A stretch of 64,000 nt of DNA, taken from contig NC_092323.1 of assembly GCF_036785885.1 (NCBI RefSeq), positions 21,894,501-21,958,500 of the forward strand. Reading direction: 5' to 3'. Under the pieces are notes generated by a model. That model was given only the letters and a program-made list of their open reading frames with translations, had not been told where the DNA came from and made no database searches. Position numbers and translations under genes: made by a program. Below, piece after piece: positions 45,607 to 56,587 of this stretch (positions within the stretch are counted from its first letter, which is position 1; every line of letters starts with the position of its first letter). The stretch is from Coffea arabica. Lineage: Eukaryota > Streptophyta > Magnoliopsida > Gentianales > Rubiaceae.

Positions 45607-45820
45607 CTGACCAGAAGGAATGATCTGAAACCAATTACTATCCATTAACTCCTTATTGCATCCATGCTGTGAATCTGATTGCAATAGGCCATAGGATGAT
45701 CCTATCAAGTTTGAAATTACATTCTCAATATAATTGGGTGCTTCAATGTGATCATGATTGTGAGTTTCATATGCATCTGTGCACACTTTAGTACATTTTC
45801 GTCTATCATGTCCAAATGAC
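45607..45820 (-). other. Orphan exon-like frame with good splice signals
   Basis: On the minus strand a TTATTTTTCACAG acceptor leads into 71 open codons that end exactly at CAG before a GTAATG donor. The peptide has SFGHDRRKCTKVC, a His/Asn/Asp cluster and NWFQIIPSGQ. I do not recognise the family, and no neighbouring exon is evident on either side. It may be an isolated gene fragment or an exon of a gene I cannot see. Confidence 0.3.
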
Positions 45821-46942
45821 CTGTGAAAAATAAATTGCCAAGCACAATCCAAAAACAAAAAGATTGAATATATAAAGGAGTATATGAAGTGTATATATAT
45901 AGCTAACATCATTGGCCTTCTAACATCAAGCCAATGAGTGGATCAATTAATTTCACAGAGCCCAAAAGTTTCACTTTGGGAAGAGGTGGTTTTCACTCCA
46001 CTAAAAGGGTGTTTACCTACAATTGGAATCTAAGGGCATATGAGGAGTAAAAGAGGTAATTGTTTGCCTATTTCTTTTTGTTTCATACGGCTAATGGCAC
46101 TTTGTACTTTTCAACCATACTTAGATTCCTACTCTAATTTCTAAACTTAAAATAAGACACTTTAGTCTTTATATATAAAATTTACCCCTTTCAAGTAAAT
46201 TAGTTGACTAACGGAAGTGAGACAAGTTTTGTACTTAGGTAGAAGAAATTTTGTACTTTAAGGACTAAAGTAAGACAGGTTGTATGTCTTAGGAACTAAG
46301 ATGGGACTAGATTTATACTTTAGGAATTAAAGTGTTCTATTTTGAAATTCAAAAATCAAAGTGGAAATTCGGTTCATAGTTGAAGGATGCATCCACAGGT
46401 TTAAATAATTTATTTAATAGTTTTATCATTTGATTTTTTTCTTTTAGTCTTGAAGAAATAGAAATTACCGAACAAATTAGTGCAGTCAACTTGTCCTCTT
46501 AAATTATGCATAAAATCGAACTTTTGTATGCCTAATGAAAACACAACATAGTTAGAAGTTAAAATGCTTGTTGCATTTGACAAATAAATTACTCTATTTG
46601 GGTCGGTGGATTCAAATTCAATAAATCATTCGGTTGATTGGATTTGGAATTATGATCAATTGAAATACATTGTTTGGCTGGTTTTTCAAACCAGGGAAAT
46701 TCCAAAGTTCACAAATATAGTTCAAGCTCTAATTTATTGTATACTAATATTTTACACACCACAACCCCCCTTCCCCAAAAAAAGAAAAAAACAGATGATC
46801 AAGTTGGCCGGCGTAACTGAAATTTGTCAATTGTGGTTTTAATCAAGTTGTTTGGTGCTTTCTAACACCGTACAGGCATCAATCATATCATACCAATTTC
46901 TTTTTGACATTTCACCAAACACCTTATATGCATTCCCAAATT
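45821..46942. other. Intergenic stretch
   Basis: AT-rich, no supportable gene. 46090-46390 contains repeated phrases on the theme TACTTT.AGGA(A/C)TAAAGT, a weak internal repetition. Confidence 0.4.
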
Positions 46943-47267
46943 AACCACTTTTCACATAAACGTCGACACACTACTATGTTTCACATACAGTGTCTAAGTC
47001 ATTTCCCACATATTTTTCAACAAAATATTGACAATTAAATCAAAAAGATAAATAAATTAAAGCAATATAATCAAGCGATTTTCAAGAAACATGATGGTCT
47101 AACCTCTTGGCTGCTATTTTTCATCTGCTCTCTTGTCGGATACCAGCACCGTAACCCTAATAAAAATCTCAACCTTTTTGTTGGGTCTGCATATGCCAGC
47201 ATCCAAAACCGATCGATCAAGAAGGAGAGAGAGAAAGTGTAGACTAAACAAGAAAATTTTGCCAGGA
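46943..47267. repeat. 325-bp direct repeat, left copy
   Basis: From AACCACTTTTCAC to TTTTGCCAGGA. It is the same length as the copy at 48612-48936 and I see one difference (T at 47151 against C in the other). No coding or LTR signals. Confidence 0.9.
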
Positions 47268-48611
47268 TTAGCTGTTTTTTGGGTTGTTTTTCAAAAACAG
47301 CACTGTAGCATTTCGTTTTTCAAATACAAGTCCGTTTGGATTAGTTGTTTTTGAGGTTGTTTTCAAAAATTATATAAAAAACTTTTACTGTAGATGTTTT
47401 ATGGATTATTTTTAGATGTATTTTTAAAACATATTTTCGAGTATTTTTATAATTTATAATTTTTATAACAATATACAATTATACAATTATAAATATTTAT
47501 AAATAAATATATTTATATAAAAATATATAAATGTATTATATTATATATAATACATAATACAAATATATTTATAAATGTATAAATGTATAAATTATAAATG
47601 AATATTATATAAATGTATAAATGTATAAATTATAATTTTTATATTTTTATATTTATATACATTTATGCATTTATAATACTTTTATAAATATTTATAAATA
47701 AATATATTTATACTTTTATAAATAAATATATTCATATATTTATATATAAATGTATTATATTATATATAATACATAATATAAATATATTTATAAATGTTTA
47801 AATGTATATTACTATAAATATATAAATTATAAATGTATATTATAATTTATAATTTATAATTTTTATGTTTTTATATTTATATACATTTATGCATTTATAA
47901 TACAATTATAAATATTTATAAATAAATATATTTATATATTATTATAAATAAGTAAGTGTATTATTTTTATAAATAAATTTATATATTATATATAAATAAA
48001 TAAGTGTATTATATTTATTTATTTATTATATATTATATTTATAAATAAATATATAAATGTATTATAAGTGTATTATATTATATATAATACATAATATAAA
48101 TATATTTATAAATATATAAATGTATATTATTATAAATGTGTATAAATTATAAATGAATATTATATAAATGTATATTATAATTTATAATTTTTATGTTTTT
48201 ATATTTATATACATTTATCATTTATAATACAATTATAAATATTTATAAATAAATATATTTATATATTTATATATTTATAAATAAATAAATTTATATATTT
48301 ATAATATATATAATTTATATAATATATAATATTCATATAAATATATAAAATATATTTTATATAAAATAAAATATTTATAATATGTATAAATAAATATATT
48401 TAAATTAATATAATATATATATATCCTATACATAATTGAAATATACAAATTGAAATAAACATATTAAATATGTATTTGGAGTTGTTTTTGATATATTGTT
48501 TGGATATGGTGTTTTTGGAGTTGTTTTTGAAATACACATTTACTGTAGCATTTGGATTGTGAAAAACAGTTTTTCAAAAACTGGCCCAAAAACAAGAATC
48601 CAAACGGACCC
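47268..48611. mobile_element. AT-rich insertion with MITE-like inverted ends between two 325-bp repeats
   Basis: 1344 bp. The left end (TTAGCTGTTTTTTGGG...CACTGTAGCATTT, then GTCCGTTTGGATTAGTTGTT at about 47330) is an imperfect inverted copy of the right end (...TACTGTAGCATTTGGATT... AACAAGAATCCAAACGGACCC). The core 47450-48430 is almost pure A/T and contains three tandem versions of a 220-310 bp unit starting near 47530, 47750 and 48065, sharing GTATTATATTATATATAATACATAA and ATATTTATATACATTTAT. No coding. It resembles a fold-back or MITE element of the GTCCGTTTGGAT type. Confidence 0.6.
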
Positions 48612-48936
48612 AACCACTTTTCACATAAACGTCGACACACTACTATGTTTCACATACAGTGTCTAAGTCATTTCCCACATATTTTTCAACAAAATATTGA
48701 CAATTAAATCAAAAAGATAAATAAATTAAAGCAATATAATCAAGCGATTTTCAAGAAACATGATGGTCTAACCTCTTGGCTGCTATTTTTCATCTGCTCT
48801 CTTGTCGGATACCAGCACCGCAACCCTAATAAAAATCTCAACCTTTTTGTTGGGTCTGCATATGCCAGCATCCAAAACCGATCGATCAAGAAGGAGAGAG
48901 AGAAAGTGTAGACTAAACAAGAAAATTTTGCCAGGA
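48612..48936. repeat. 325-bp direct repeat, right copy
   Basis: Same boundaries as the left copy (AACCACTTTTCAC to GCCAGGA). Unique flanking DNA resumes at 48937. Confidence 0.9.
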
Positions 48937-49404
48937 AAAAATTTCTATTCCATCATATCGTGAGGTGAGAAGAAAATAAAAAGAAGGCAAGCAACTTTAG
49001 AAAGACGTGATAACCCAAAACCGTTTCAGAAACCGGTGATTTTTTTACTTAAATATGTAAATTTTTTACTTTTAATATTAGTAAGTTTAATTTAAACAAA
49101 AGTAAATTTTGTCAAATAATAAGTAAATTAAATTACTCAAAATGTAAATTTCTAGTTCTAACTAAAACTTACTGTTTCAGGCATAAACTTACTAGTTTTA
49201 ATTAAAAACTTACTAACGTCAATATTAATTATTTTAATATAATATTTAAAAAGTCGCTAAAAAACTTGATATGTCACTAAAGGTAATAGAAACGTATAAT
49301 AGTAGGTTTCCCTAATATCGTTACCATAACTATAGGCACTGTAGCATTGTCCTAAGTATGAAACATATATTTCATATTCCAATTATGAAAAATCTTGAAC
49401 AGGA

Positions 49405-50003
49405 AAATTTAGGACTGACTCTACTTTACAATTCTAAACTTGTATCATTTTTTCATTTTACACCCAAAATTTTAATTTTAAACACATTACACCCCAAACT
49501 TTTAATTTTAGATATTTTACATCCTAAACTCTCAAGTTTATCTTGTGTAAATCCAATCAATGACAACTTCAGCAAAATTAATTGCATAGAGGATTCAACA
49601 ATTGAATGACAATGTGCTGAAAATAGACAAAAGGTGCTAGTTATCGTAACAAAAATAAAATACATTGTCATTAATTTGTAACATTTTTATCTCGTTAATT
49701 TTGCTAATAATGCTAGTAATTGAGATCATATAAATCAATAATAATGTGTTGAAAGTAGTCAAAAAGCTAAGGGACCATAGTTATAAAAAACTATATATTA
49801 AAATTAATTTTTATCATCTTTTATCTCTTTAATTTTGTAAACGTAATCATTGGTTGAATTTAAATGGGACAAACTAGAGAATTTAAGATGCAAAGTATCC
49901 CAAATTAAGAGTTTCGGGTGCAAGGTGTTCAAAATCGAACTTTTATGGTGTGAAGTAAAAAAGTGGTATAAGTTTAGAAGCGCAAAGTGCAGTTAATCCA
50001 AAA
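49405..50003. mobile_element. MITE with terminal inverted repeats of about 190 bp
   Basis: The left arm (49415-49610) carries TTCTAAACTTGTATCA, TTTACACCC, TTACACCCCAAAC, CTCAAGTTTATCTTGTGTAAAT and CCAATCAATGA. The right arm (49805-50000) carries the inverted, diverged equivalents in reverse order (TCATTGG near 49847 through TGGTATAAGTTTAGAA near 49963). The ends resemble GGATTAACTGCACTTTG. The centre has no coding frame, so it is a non-autonomous DNA transposon; the superfamily is not determined. Confidence 0.6.
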
Positions 50004-51038
50004 ATTTATTGTCGATTAATGGATGACAATTGTTCCTTTACAAGTTGTTGGTTAGACCACACAATGTTGTTGATTTTGGAAGTTTCCAATAATGGATCCA
50101 TTACGGATTTCAGTGATATGACTTTTCTCTATGTAGGGTATAACTTTCTTTTTGTTTTATCTAACATTGTTTTCTTATCTCAAGTCCAAATTATTTATAT
50201 TAATTTGGGAGTTGACCAATAAATCAAGCAATTCCATTTGTTAGTTAAAAGGAAGAAAATATAAATCATAAGATTTTTGCATAAGTGCTTAGGGAGCTAG
50301 ATATCATGATCTCTAGTTTTACAAGTTGTGGCTTCATTTGAACTGTAATACGTTACTATTGATTGGACAAATAAGGATTACTAGTAGCTTAGCTAAGAAA
50401 TTACAAGACTGGTCCCTAAAATCTTATTGTTGTTGCACCCAAGAGCAAGAATAAAAGAAGACAACTTAATTGGACCTAGTTATTTTTGTTAGAGCTTGCC
50501 TTGTAATTAGTATAGTTTTGTAAAACACCTGGGTGAGAATGAAATTTTGCAGAAATACCCCTTAATGTAAGGGTGAATGCTTTTGACCCTTCAGTTTTAG
50601 GACTCTTAATTTGATTCATCAAATGAGGATTTTCTCCAATTGAGCCTCCAAATTAATATAACAACACGCCATTTCAACGTTGTCCTCCAAGATAAATTCT
50701 ATTATGAACTTAGGCAAGGCAAGCATCAAGTATAACTCTCGTGACAATGCTTCATCAATGTACAACCATTTTTTCTCCTCATTGTTTCTACTAGATAGTT
50801 GGTTTCTCGGATTACTTTGAATTTGTGACATAAAAGTGCTTTTGTGTTGTAATTTTTTTCCAAATATTTCAAATGTGACTGGTTGGAGCCCTCGGAGTGG
50901 TGGTTCATTTGAAACTAGAGGAGTTTATCATTTTAAACTAAAGTGGAGTTGATTTAAATAAATAAAATTCAATCCATATCTTAATATATACATAACAAAA
51001 TTGTTGTTTTTATGTTAAGTTTTCTTTACTTTTTGTAG

Positions 51039-51246
51039 GAATGCTAACACTACTAGGAACAAACAAAGGTGTGAGAAAGAGAAAAAAAAGAAAAAGATGA
51101 GGTCTAAGGAGACGGAAAAAAGTGTGAATCAATTGATGCAGCCTCAAGCTCATTTTTGGGCTGATCGTGGGAAGAGGCCTCCTAGAACGGGGACTAATTT
51201 TCAGATTGCTTTTGTTCAAGTGATAAAAAGAGCTATGTTTAAGTGA
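51039..51246 (+). other. Orphan terminal-exon-like frame
   Basis: After a TACTTTTTGTAG acceptor about 68 codons are open to TGA at 51244-51246. The peptide starts near GNANTTRNKQRCEKEKKKKK and continues with MQPQAHFWADRGKRPPRTGTNFQ in short order. Unknown family; no upstream exon identified. The surrounding 50004-52687 is otherwise AT-rich DNA without supported features. Confidence 0.25.
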
Positions 51247-52687
51247 GTGAGTCAATTTTCCCTTTTAGCTTTGAATAGTTCTTAAAATTGGCTTGAAAAA
51301 ATTTTTAAATTCCAATCTCCTCCTACAATTGTACCTCCTAAAATTCACAAAATTTTCTCTATTTCTTTACTTTACTCCCTTAGTTCTTGAAGTCCGACAG
51401 GTTTGAAATGAAACCAAGTACTAGTCGAAAATTAAAAAAAAAAAAAAAAGTTTGTTTCCAAAAACCATTGGTACATAAAAATGAACATAAAAGTTATGTT
51501 ATCTACTGTACAAAAATGATTGTCGTATAGTTGTTTCAATGTATTATTGTTCTAAAACTCTATTCAACTTTAACAAATTTGACATAACTATCATATTGAC
51601 TATCTATGGTTTTGTATATAGTTATTGTTGTACAAGAAAATTTTTTATATTTAATCATACTGTATACGCCAAAGCAATTATCACCAATAACCTTGGGTCC
51701 TAACTCCCCAGTGCATGCAAGAGAACCAAAAATGATGAAGAAATGCTTAGACTTGTTATTGTAATATTGTTTACCAAAAAAGGCAATAGTGTTTAGAACC
51801 ATTCAAACATGCTTGAACCGTTTTGTGTAAAACCAAAATTAATCTATTCTTCTAAATATAGAGGCCCAAATCTATTTCGTTTGCACAAAAAAAAAAACAA
51901 GTGAGACTCAAGCTTGATAACTAGAATACAACTCATGTACTCTTTCATATCGAATATCCTAACAATATTAGGCACTGTTTGATTTTGAATTTCATAATCA
52001 CTATCACTATCAGTATCATAGGGTGGTCAATGATAATGGATTTTAATGAAAATCCATAGCATGTTTGTTAATGTGGAATGGGTTTTACAATTTATTAATT
52101 TTCTTTTTCATTATCTTTTTTTCTTTTCTTTATTTTTTCCCATTTGTTGAAACCAGCAGAAACGGTGGCATCTTGTTTTCTTATTTTTCCATTTAACTGG
52201 AATAAGATAGAATTTAATTTTCTTATTTTTACATTTAAGGAATATAAGATGGGTAATTAAGATGATTCTCTAGTGAGAGTTGCCTAATCAAAAAACTTAT
52301 AGAAGAGGCCTATCATTCCTATTGATTCATTCCCGTTGGCCTCAAGCAAATATCATGTATGCATATAATTGAATTTGAAATCCATAGTAAGCTATTTACA
52401 AAACACCGCCTTAGATACAAAACAAGGTTCTGAAAAGTGGCATTTTCCCCTCTTCAAGGTGTCATTTGTTACTTTTGCACAAGTTCCATTCGTTGTGTTT
52501 TCGATGCCCTTGTTACTTAAGTGAAGTCAGCTTAATGTCTAGCTTTGGAATGTAATCTGCAATCAAAATTTCAGAAAATATTGATGTAATTAGCCCTTTA
52601 TTAACGTTTTGTAATAAGAGAAGCCGTTGCTTGACTTGAGAAATTAAAAGCCTCATGTTATCAGCCCTGATGCCTAATGGTTTACGC

Positions 52688-52692
52688 ATCAC
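52688..52692. repeat. Target-site duplication ATCAC, left copy
   Basis: Precedes the copia 5' LTR; repeated at 56583-56587. Confidence 0.9.
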
Positions 52693-53563
52693 TGTTGATC
52701 TTGATCCCTATCTTTTGATGTTTACAAAACAAATGGATGATACTAATATCTCTTCAAGATATACTTTCAGTTATGAAGTTATTTGATTCCATGAACAAGT
52801 GCAATTGATAGAAGACAAAGTATGCTGAAACTATCGGACGCTCAAAAAGACTACATCGGACGTCCAACAACCATTGAGTATCTTCGGACGCAGAAAACCA
52901 GCCTACCGGACGTCCTAAGGAATTGAAGAAAAATTCTCAGTTTTACATCATACCTTCGGACGCAGAAAACCAACCTATCGGACGTCCTAAGGAATTGAAG
53001 AAAAACTCTTAAACTCTCTGCCTGCTGTCGGACGCACAAAACAGGGCTATCGGACGTCCGACACTGCCAACGGATAGTTGACTGTTCAGCTACTTTCTAT
53101 CCGTTAGAGGCATTAATGAGGCTCTTTCTTGGTCCTATATAAATAGTGGTTGGTCAGATACTTCAAACAACTTTTGCACACTGAAGATACAAAAGATCTA
53201 GAGTGATTTTAGTGAGAAAATACTCTTCAAAGAAGATTTGTAGTCTTAGTGGTGTGAGGTTCATTGTAAGCTTTTCATTTGTGAGTGAATATTTCATGAG
53301 TGTAGATCTGTGAGGATTGTCCTGAGGGATAGTAAAACGTCATGGCTTGACCGAGGGGAGTTCGGGGTAAGGAGGAGGTGAACCTTCCTTTGTACACAAG
53401 AGTGATTGTAATTCATCAACTTGAAGTAGCTTGTCTGAATTAATCTACAAGCTCAAGAGGAGTTGTGTGGTTAATTGGTTAGCAATTCTTTCCTTTTTAT
53501 TTACTTATTGCTATGTTTATGATCTTTGCTTTGTTTGTCTCTTGGTTGTTTTCGATCCTAACA
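52693..53563 (+). repeat. 5' LTR of the copia element
   Basis: Starts TGTTGATCTTGATCC and ends GATCCTAACA, 871 bp. It contains a 72-bp-period tandem pair (52882 and 52954) with CGGACGCAGAAAACCA and CGGACGTCCTAAGG, plus further CGGACG words on both sides. Confidence 0.93.
53136..53145 (+). promoter_or_regulatory. TATA box of the copia LTR
   Basis: TATATAAATA, about 430 bp before the LTR end and the best core-promoter candidate; conserved in the 3' LTR at about 56155. Confidence 0.65.
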
Positions 53564-53565
53564 AT

Positions 53566-53577
53566 TGGTATCAGAGC
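53566..53577 (+). other. Primer-binding site TGGTATCAGAGC
   Basis: Two bases after the 5' LTR; the standard plant LTR-element site complementary to the initiator methionine tRNA. Confidence 0.92.
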
Positions 53578-53637
53578 CTGGTCTCCTAGAGATTAAGCTC
53601 AATCGGCTGGGGAGTAAAAATAACAACCAATAATGCT

Positions 53638-55347
53638 ATGTTTTTTGAAGGACATTCTGTGATTAGACCACCTATGTTTAATGGGTCAAATTATGTGAGT
53701 TGGAAAGAAAGAATGATTATCTTTTTGCAATCTATTGATATTGAATTGTGATTTATTATTAGTGAAGGTCCATATGATGCCTCTCTTATAGATGAAAATA
53801 CTCATAGATCTAGACCAAAAATAAGAAGTGAACTGACTGCTATAGATAGAACTCATCTCACCTTAAATGCAAAAGCCATGAATGTGTTATATTGTGCTTT
53901 AGACTCAAATGAATCTATTAGAGTCAAAGGCTGCAAGTCAGCCAAGGAAATTTGGGATAAACTGAGAGAAATTCATGAAGGTAGTGAGAATGTTAGAGAA
54001 CAAAAGAAGTTCATTCTAGTTACAAAGTATGAATCCTTCAAGATGCAACCTCATGAAAACATTGATGAGATGTACTGTAGATTCAATGACCTCATTAAGG
54101 ATTTAGAGGTACTGGAAAAAGAATATTCTGTAGGTGAGAAAAATAGAAAAATCCTGAATGCCTTGTCCAATGATTGGAAAAATAAAGTGACTGCTATTGA
54201 GGAGGCTAAAGATTTGAATACTATGCCTATTGAATCTCTTATTAATTCTCTAATCTCTTATGAGCTGAAACTTAAATTCAAAGTGCAAGAGGAGGAGGAT
54301 GCGAGAGTAACAAAGAATATTGCTCTGAAGGCTTCACAAGATGAAGATGATCCAGCTTCCGTGAATGAAGATGACATGGAAGGTGATGATAGTGATATTG
54401 CACTCATCACACGAGACTTCAAAAGAATACTCAACAAGAGAAAATTCAGAAAAGGTGGACCTAGCAACTCCTTCCCGAATCAGTCCAACAACTTGAGAAA
54501 CAAAGGGAAGCTAGAGTTCAACAAAAAGCAAACTGATAAGTGTTTTGAATGCGGCCAATCTGGACACTATGCAAGTGAGTGTCCAATGAAGAAGAGAAAA
54601 AGTGAAAGAAAACCAAGAATCAACAACTTCCAGTTCACATGGAATGAGTGCAACTCCGATGGTGAAATTGAAGAGGAAGACGAATCTGCTTTCATGGCCA
54701 TTGGAGATAATGAGGTAACATCTTCTAACTCTCAATTTGAAAGTGATGATGAAAGTGATGATGATCTTGAATCTTTCATTATAAAATTGCATGTTAATTT
54801 GAAAGAATCCTATGCTAGAAACAAGGAGTTAAAACAGAAAATTAGTTTTTTACTTCGAGATAATGCAAATCTTTTTCAACAAAATAAAAAGTTGAAAGCT
54901 GAAAATGATTATTTCAAAAAGGGTGAGACTGCTTTACACTTTGACCTTGATAGAAAAACAAAACTTTGTGAATTGTTCAAAAAGGAACAAGGTGATTTGA
55001 AAAGAAGAATGGATGGTTTAAATGAGTTGCTTAAACACAAGAAACAAGTCTGTTTTCAAAAGAATAGATTGAATTCTAATTCCAACCAATTTGCTATTTA
55101 TAAGAGAAGACAAGTAAGATTTATTAAATCTGTTCATATGAATAACTCCTTGATTATGTGTAATTTCTGTTGTCAAAAAGGTTACATGAAAAATGATTGC
55201 TATGTGAGAAAGAATATAAAAAAAGGCATGAAATGCATGTGGATAGTTAGACATGATGCTAACTTTAACAAGTATGAGATTTTGTTAATCATTGTAGTGA
55301 TTCTTGTTCATAATATTTTTTTTCTTTTGATATTTCTGATACTTTGA
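53638..55347 (+). pseudogene. gag of the copia element, one in-frame stop, pol lost
   Basis: Capsid/nucleocapsid protein. ATG 53638 opens MFFEGHSVIRPPMFNG and the W-K-E-R-M motif of copia gag N-termini; TGA at 53749-53751 (where relatives have Trp) breaks it, and the same frame is then open to 55347. The UBN2-type gag core (AKEIWDKLREIHEG, ESFKMQPHENIDEMYCRFNDL, LNALSNDWKNKV) is followed by an acidic linker, a CCHC knuckle CFECGQSGHYASEC (54541-54582), a second acidic stretch, a long coiled coil (about 54790-55050) and a second knuckle CNFCCQKGYMKNDC (55159-55200) in which the His is Tyr. After KKGMKCMW, where the protease should begin, the sequence turns into hydrophobic non-homologous residues and ends. 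From the second in-frame ATG (53878) 489 residues are open. Confidence 0.88.
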
Positions 55348-55570
55348 TCTGAGTTTTTGAATTCTTCTGGATCTGTATGATATCAAAAGGGAAAGAAAAG
55401 AACAATTCTGATCTAAAGATGATTTGCTTTGTCAAAACTCTCTGTCATATGTTGATACTTCTTTTGATATCAAATTCTCTGTTCTGTTTGGTGATTGCTG
55501 TCATTTTTCTATTTTTATACTCTGTTGCTGGATTATGATAATTTATTTTTTACTCTCATCTTATGATGAC

Positions 55571-55711
55571 AAAAAGGGGGAGAGATGGATGCTATGTGTA
55601 AGGGGGAGTTTTTCTGAAATTATAAGTTTGGATGCAATGTTTGAGGGGGAGCTTATACTTATTTTTGTTTCTTTCCATCCATTGTTTTGTCATCATCAAA
55701 AAGGGGGAGAA
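55571..55711 (+). promoter_or_regulatory. Cluster of four polypurine-tract-like sites
   Basis: AAAAAGGGGGAGAGA (55571-55585), AAGGGGGAG (55600-55608), GAGGGGGAGC (55643-55652) and AAAAAGGGGGAGAA (55698-55711), the last directly abutting the 3' LTR. Only the last is expected to prime plus-strand synthesis productively. Confidence 0.75.
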
Positions 55712-56582
55712 TGTTGATCTTGATCCCTATCTTTTGATGTTTACAAAACAAATGGATGATACTAATATCTCTTCAAGATATACTTTCAGTTATGAAGTTA
55801 TTTGATTCCATGAACAAGTGCAATTGATAGAAGACAAAGTATGCTGAAGCTATCGGACGCTCAAAAAGATTGCATCGGACGTTCGACAACCATTGAGTAT
55901 CTTCGGACGCAGAAAACCAGCCTACCGGACGTCCTAAGGAATTGAAGAAAAATTTCCAGTTTTACATCATACCTTTGGACGCAGAAAACCAGCCTATCGG
56001 ACGTCCTAAGGAATTGAAGAAAAACTCTTAAACTCTCTGCCTGCTGTCGGACGCACAAAACAGGGCTATCGGACGTCCGACACTGCCAACGGATAGTTGA
56101 CTGTTCAGCTACTTTCTATCCGTTGGAGGCATTAATGAGGCTCTTTCTTGGTCCTATATAAATAGTGGTTGGTCAGATATTTCAAACAACTTTTGGACAC
56201 TGAAGATACAAAAGATCTAGAGTGATTTTAGTGAGAAAATACTCTTCAAAGAAGATTTGTAGTCTTAGTGGTGTGAGGTTCATTGTAAGCTTTTCATTTG
56301 TGAGTGAATACTTCATGAGTGTAGCTCTGTGAGGGTTGTCCTGAGGGATAGTAAAACGTCCTGGCTTGACCGAGGGGAGTTCGGGGCAAGGAGGAGGTGA
56401 ACCTTCCTTTGTACATAAGAGTGATTGTAATTCATCAACTTGAAGTAGCTTGTCTGAATTAATCTACAAGCTCAAGAGGAGCTGTGTGGTTAATTGGTTA
56501 GCAATTTTTTCCTTTTTATTTACTTATTGCTACGTTTATGATCTTTGCTTTGTTTGTTTCTTGGTTGTTTTCGATCCTAACA
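55712..56582 (+). repeat. 3' LTR of the copia element
   Basis: 871 bp, same ends as the 5' LTR, about 22 substitutions and no length difference seen. It keeps the 72-bp tandem pair and the TATA box. Confidence 0.93.
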
Positions 56583-56587
56583 ATCAC
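56583..56587. repeat. Target-site duplication ATCAC, right copy
   Basis: Directly follows the 3' LTR and matches 52688-52692. Confidence 0.9.

Larger units (their letters stand above)
52693..56582 (+). mobile_element. Non-autonomous Ty1/copia element, SIRE-like, gag only (3890 bp)
   Basis: Two 871-bp LTRs, an initiator-Met-tRNA type PBS, a gag ORF, a short 3' region with several polypurine tracts, and ATCAC target duplications. Protease, integrase, RT and RNase H are absent: the ORF ends shortly after gag. I count about 22 LTR differences by eye (about 2.5%), near 1 million years at 1.3e-8 per site per year. The long gag with coiled coil and the AAAAAGGGGGAGA tracts are typical of the SIRE/Maximus copia lineage (inference). 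It would need enzymes from a relative. Confidence 0.9.

Noticed and set aside
47450..48430. AT-rich core as a replication origin or centromeric satellite.
   Set aside because: It is confined to a single insertion with three degenerate units; nothing beyond base composition supports those roles.
46943..48936. Small LTR retrotransposon with 325-bp LTRs.
   Set aside because: The repeats lack TG...CA ends, and there is no PBS, PPT or coding between them; the insert has MITE-like inverted ends instead.
52851..53039. ORF in the copia LTR encoding a repeated peptide.
   Set aside because: It arises from the 72-bp tandem LTR repeat read on the opposite strand and lacks other support.
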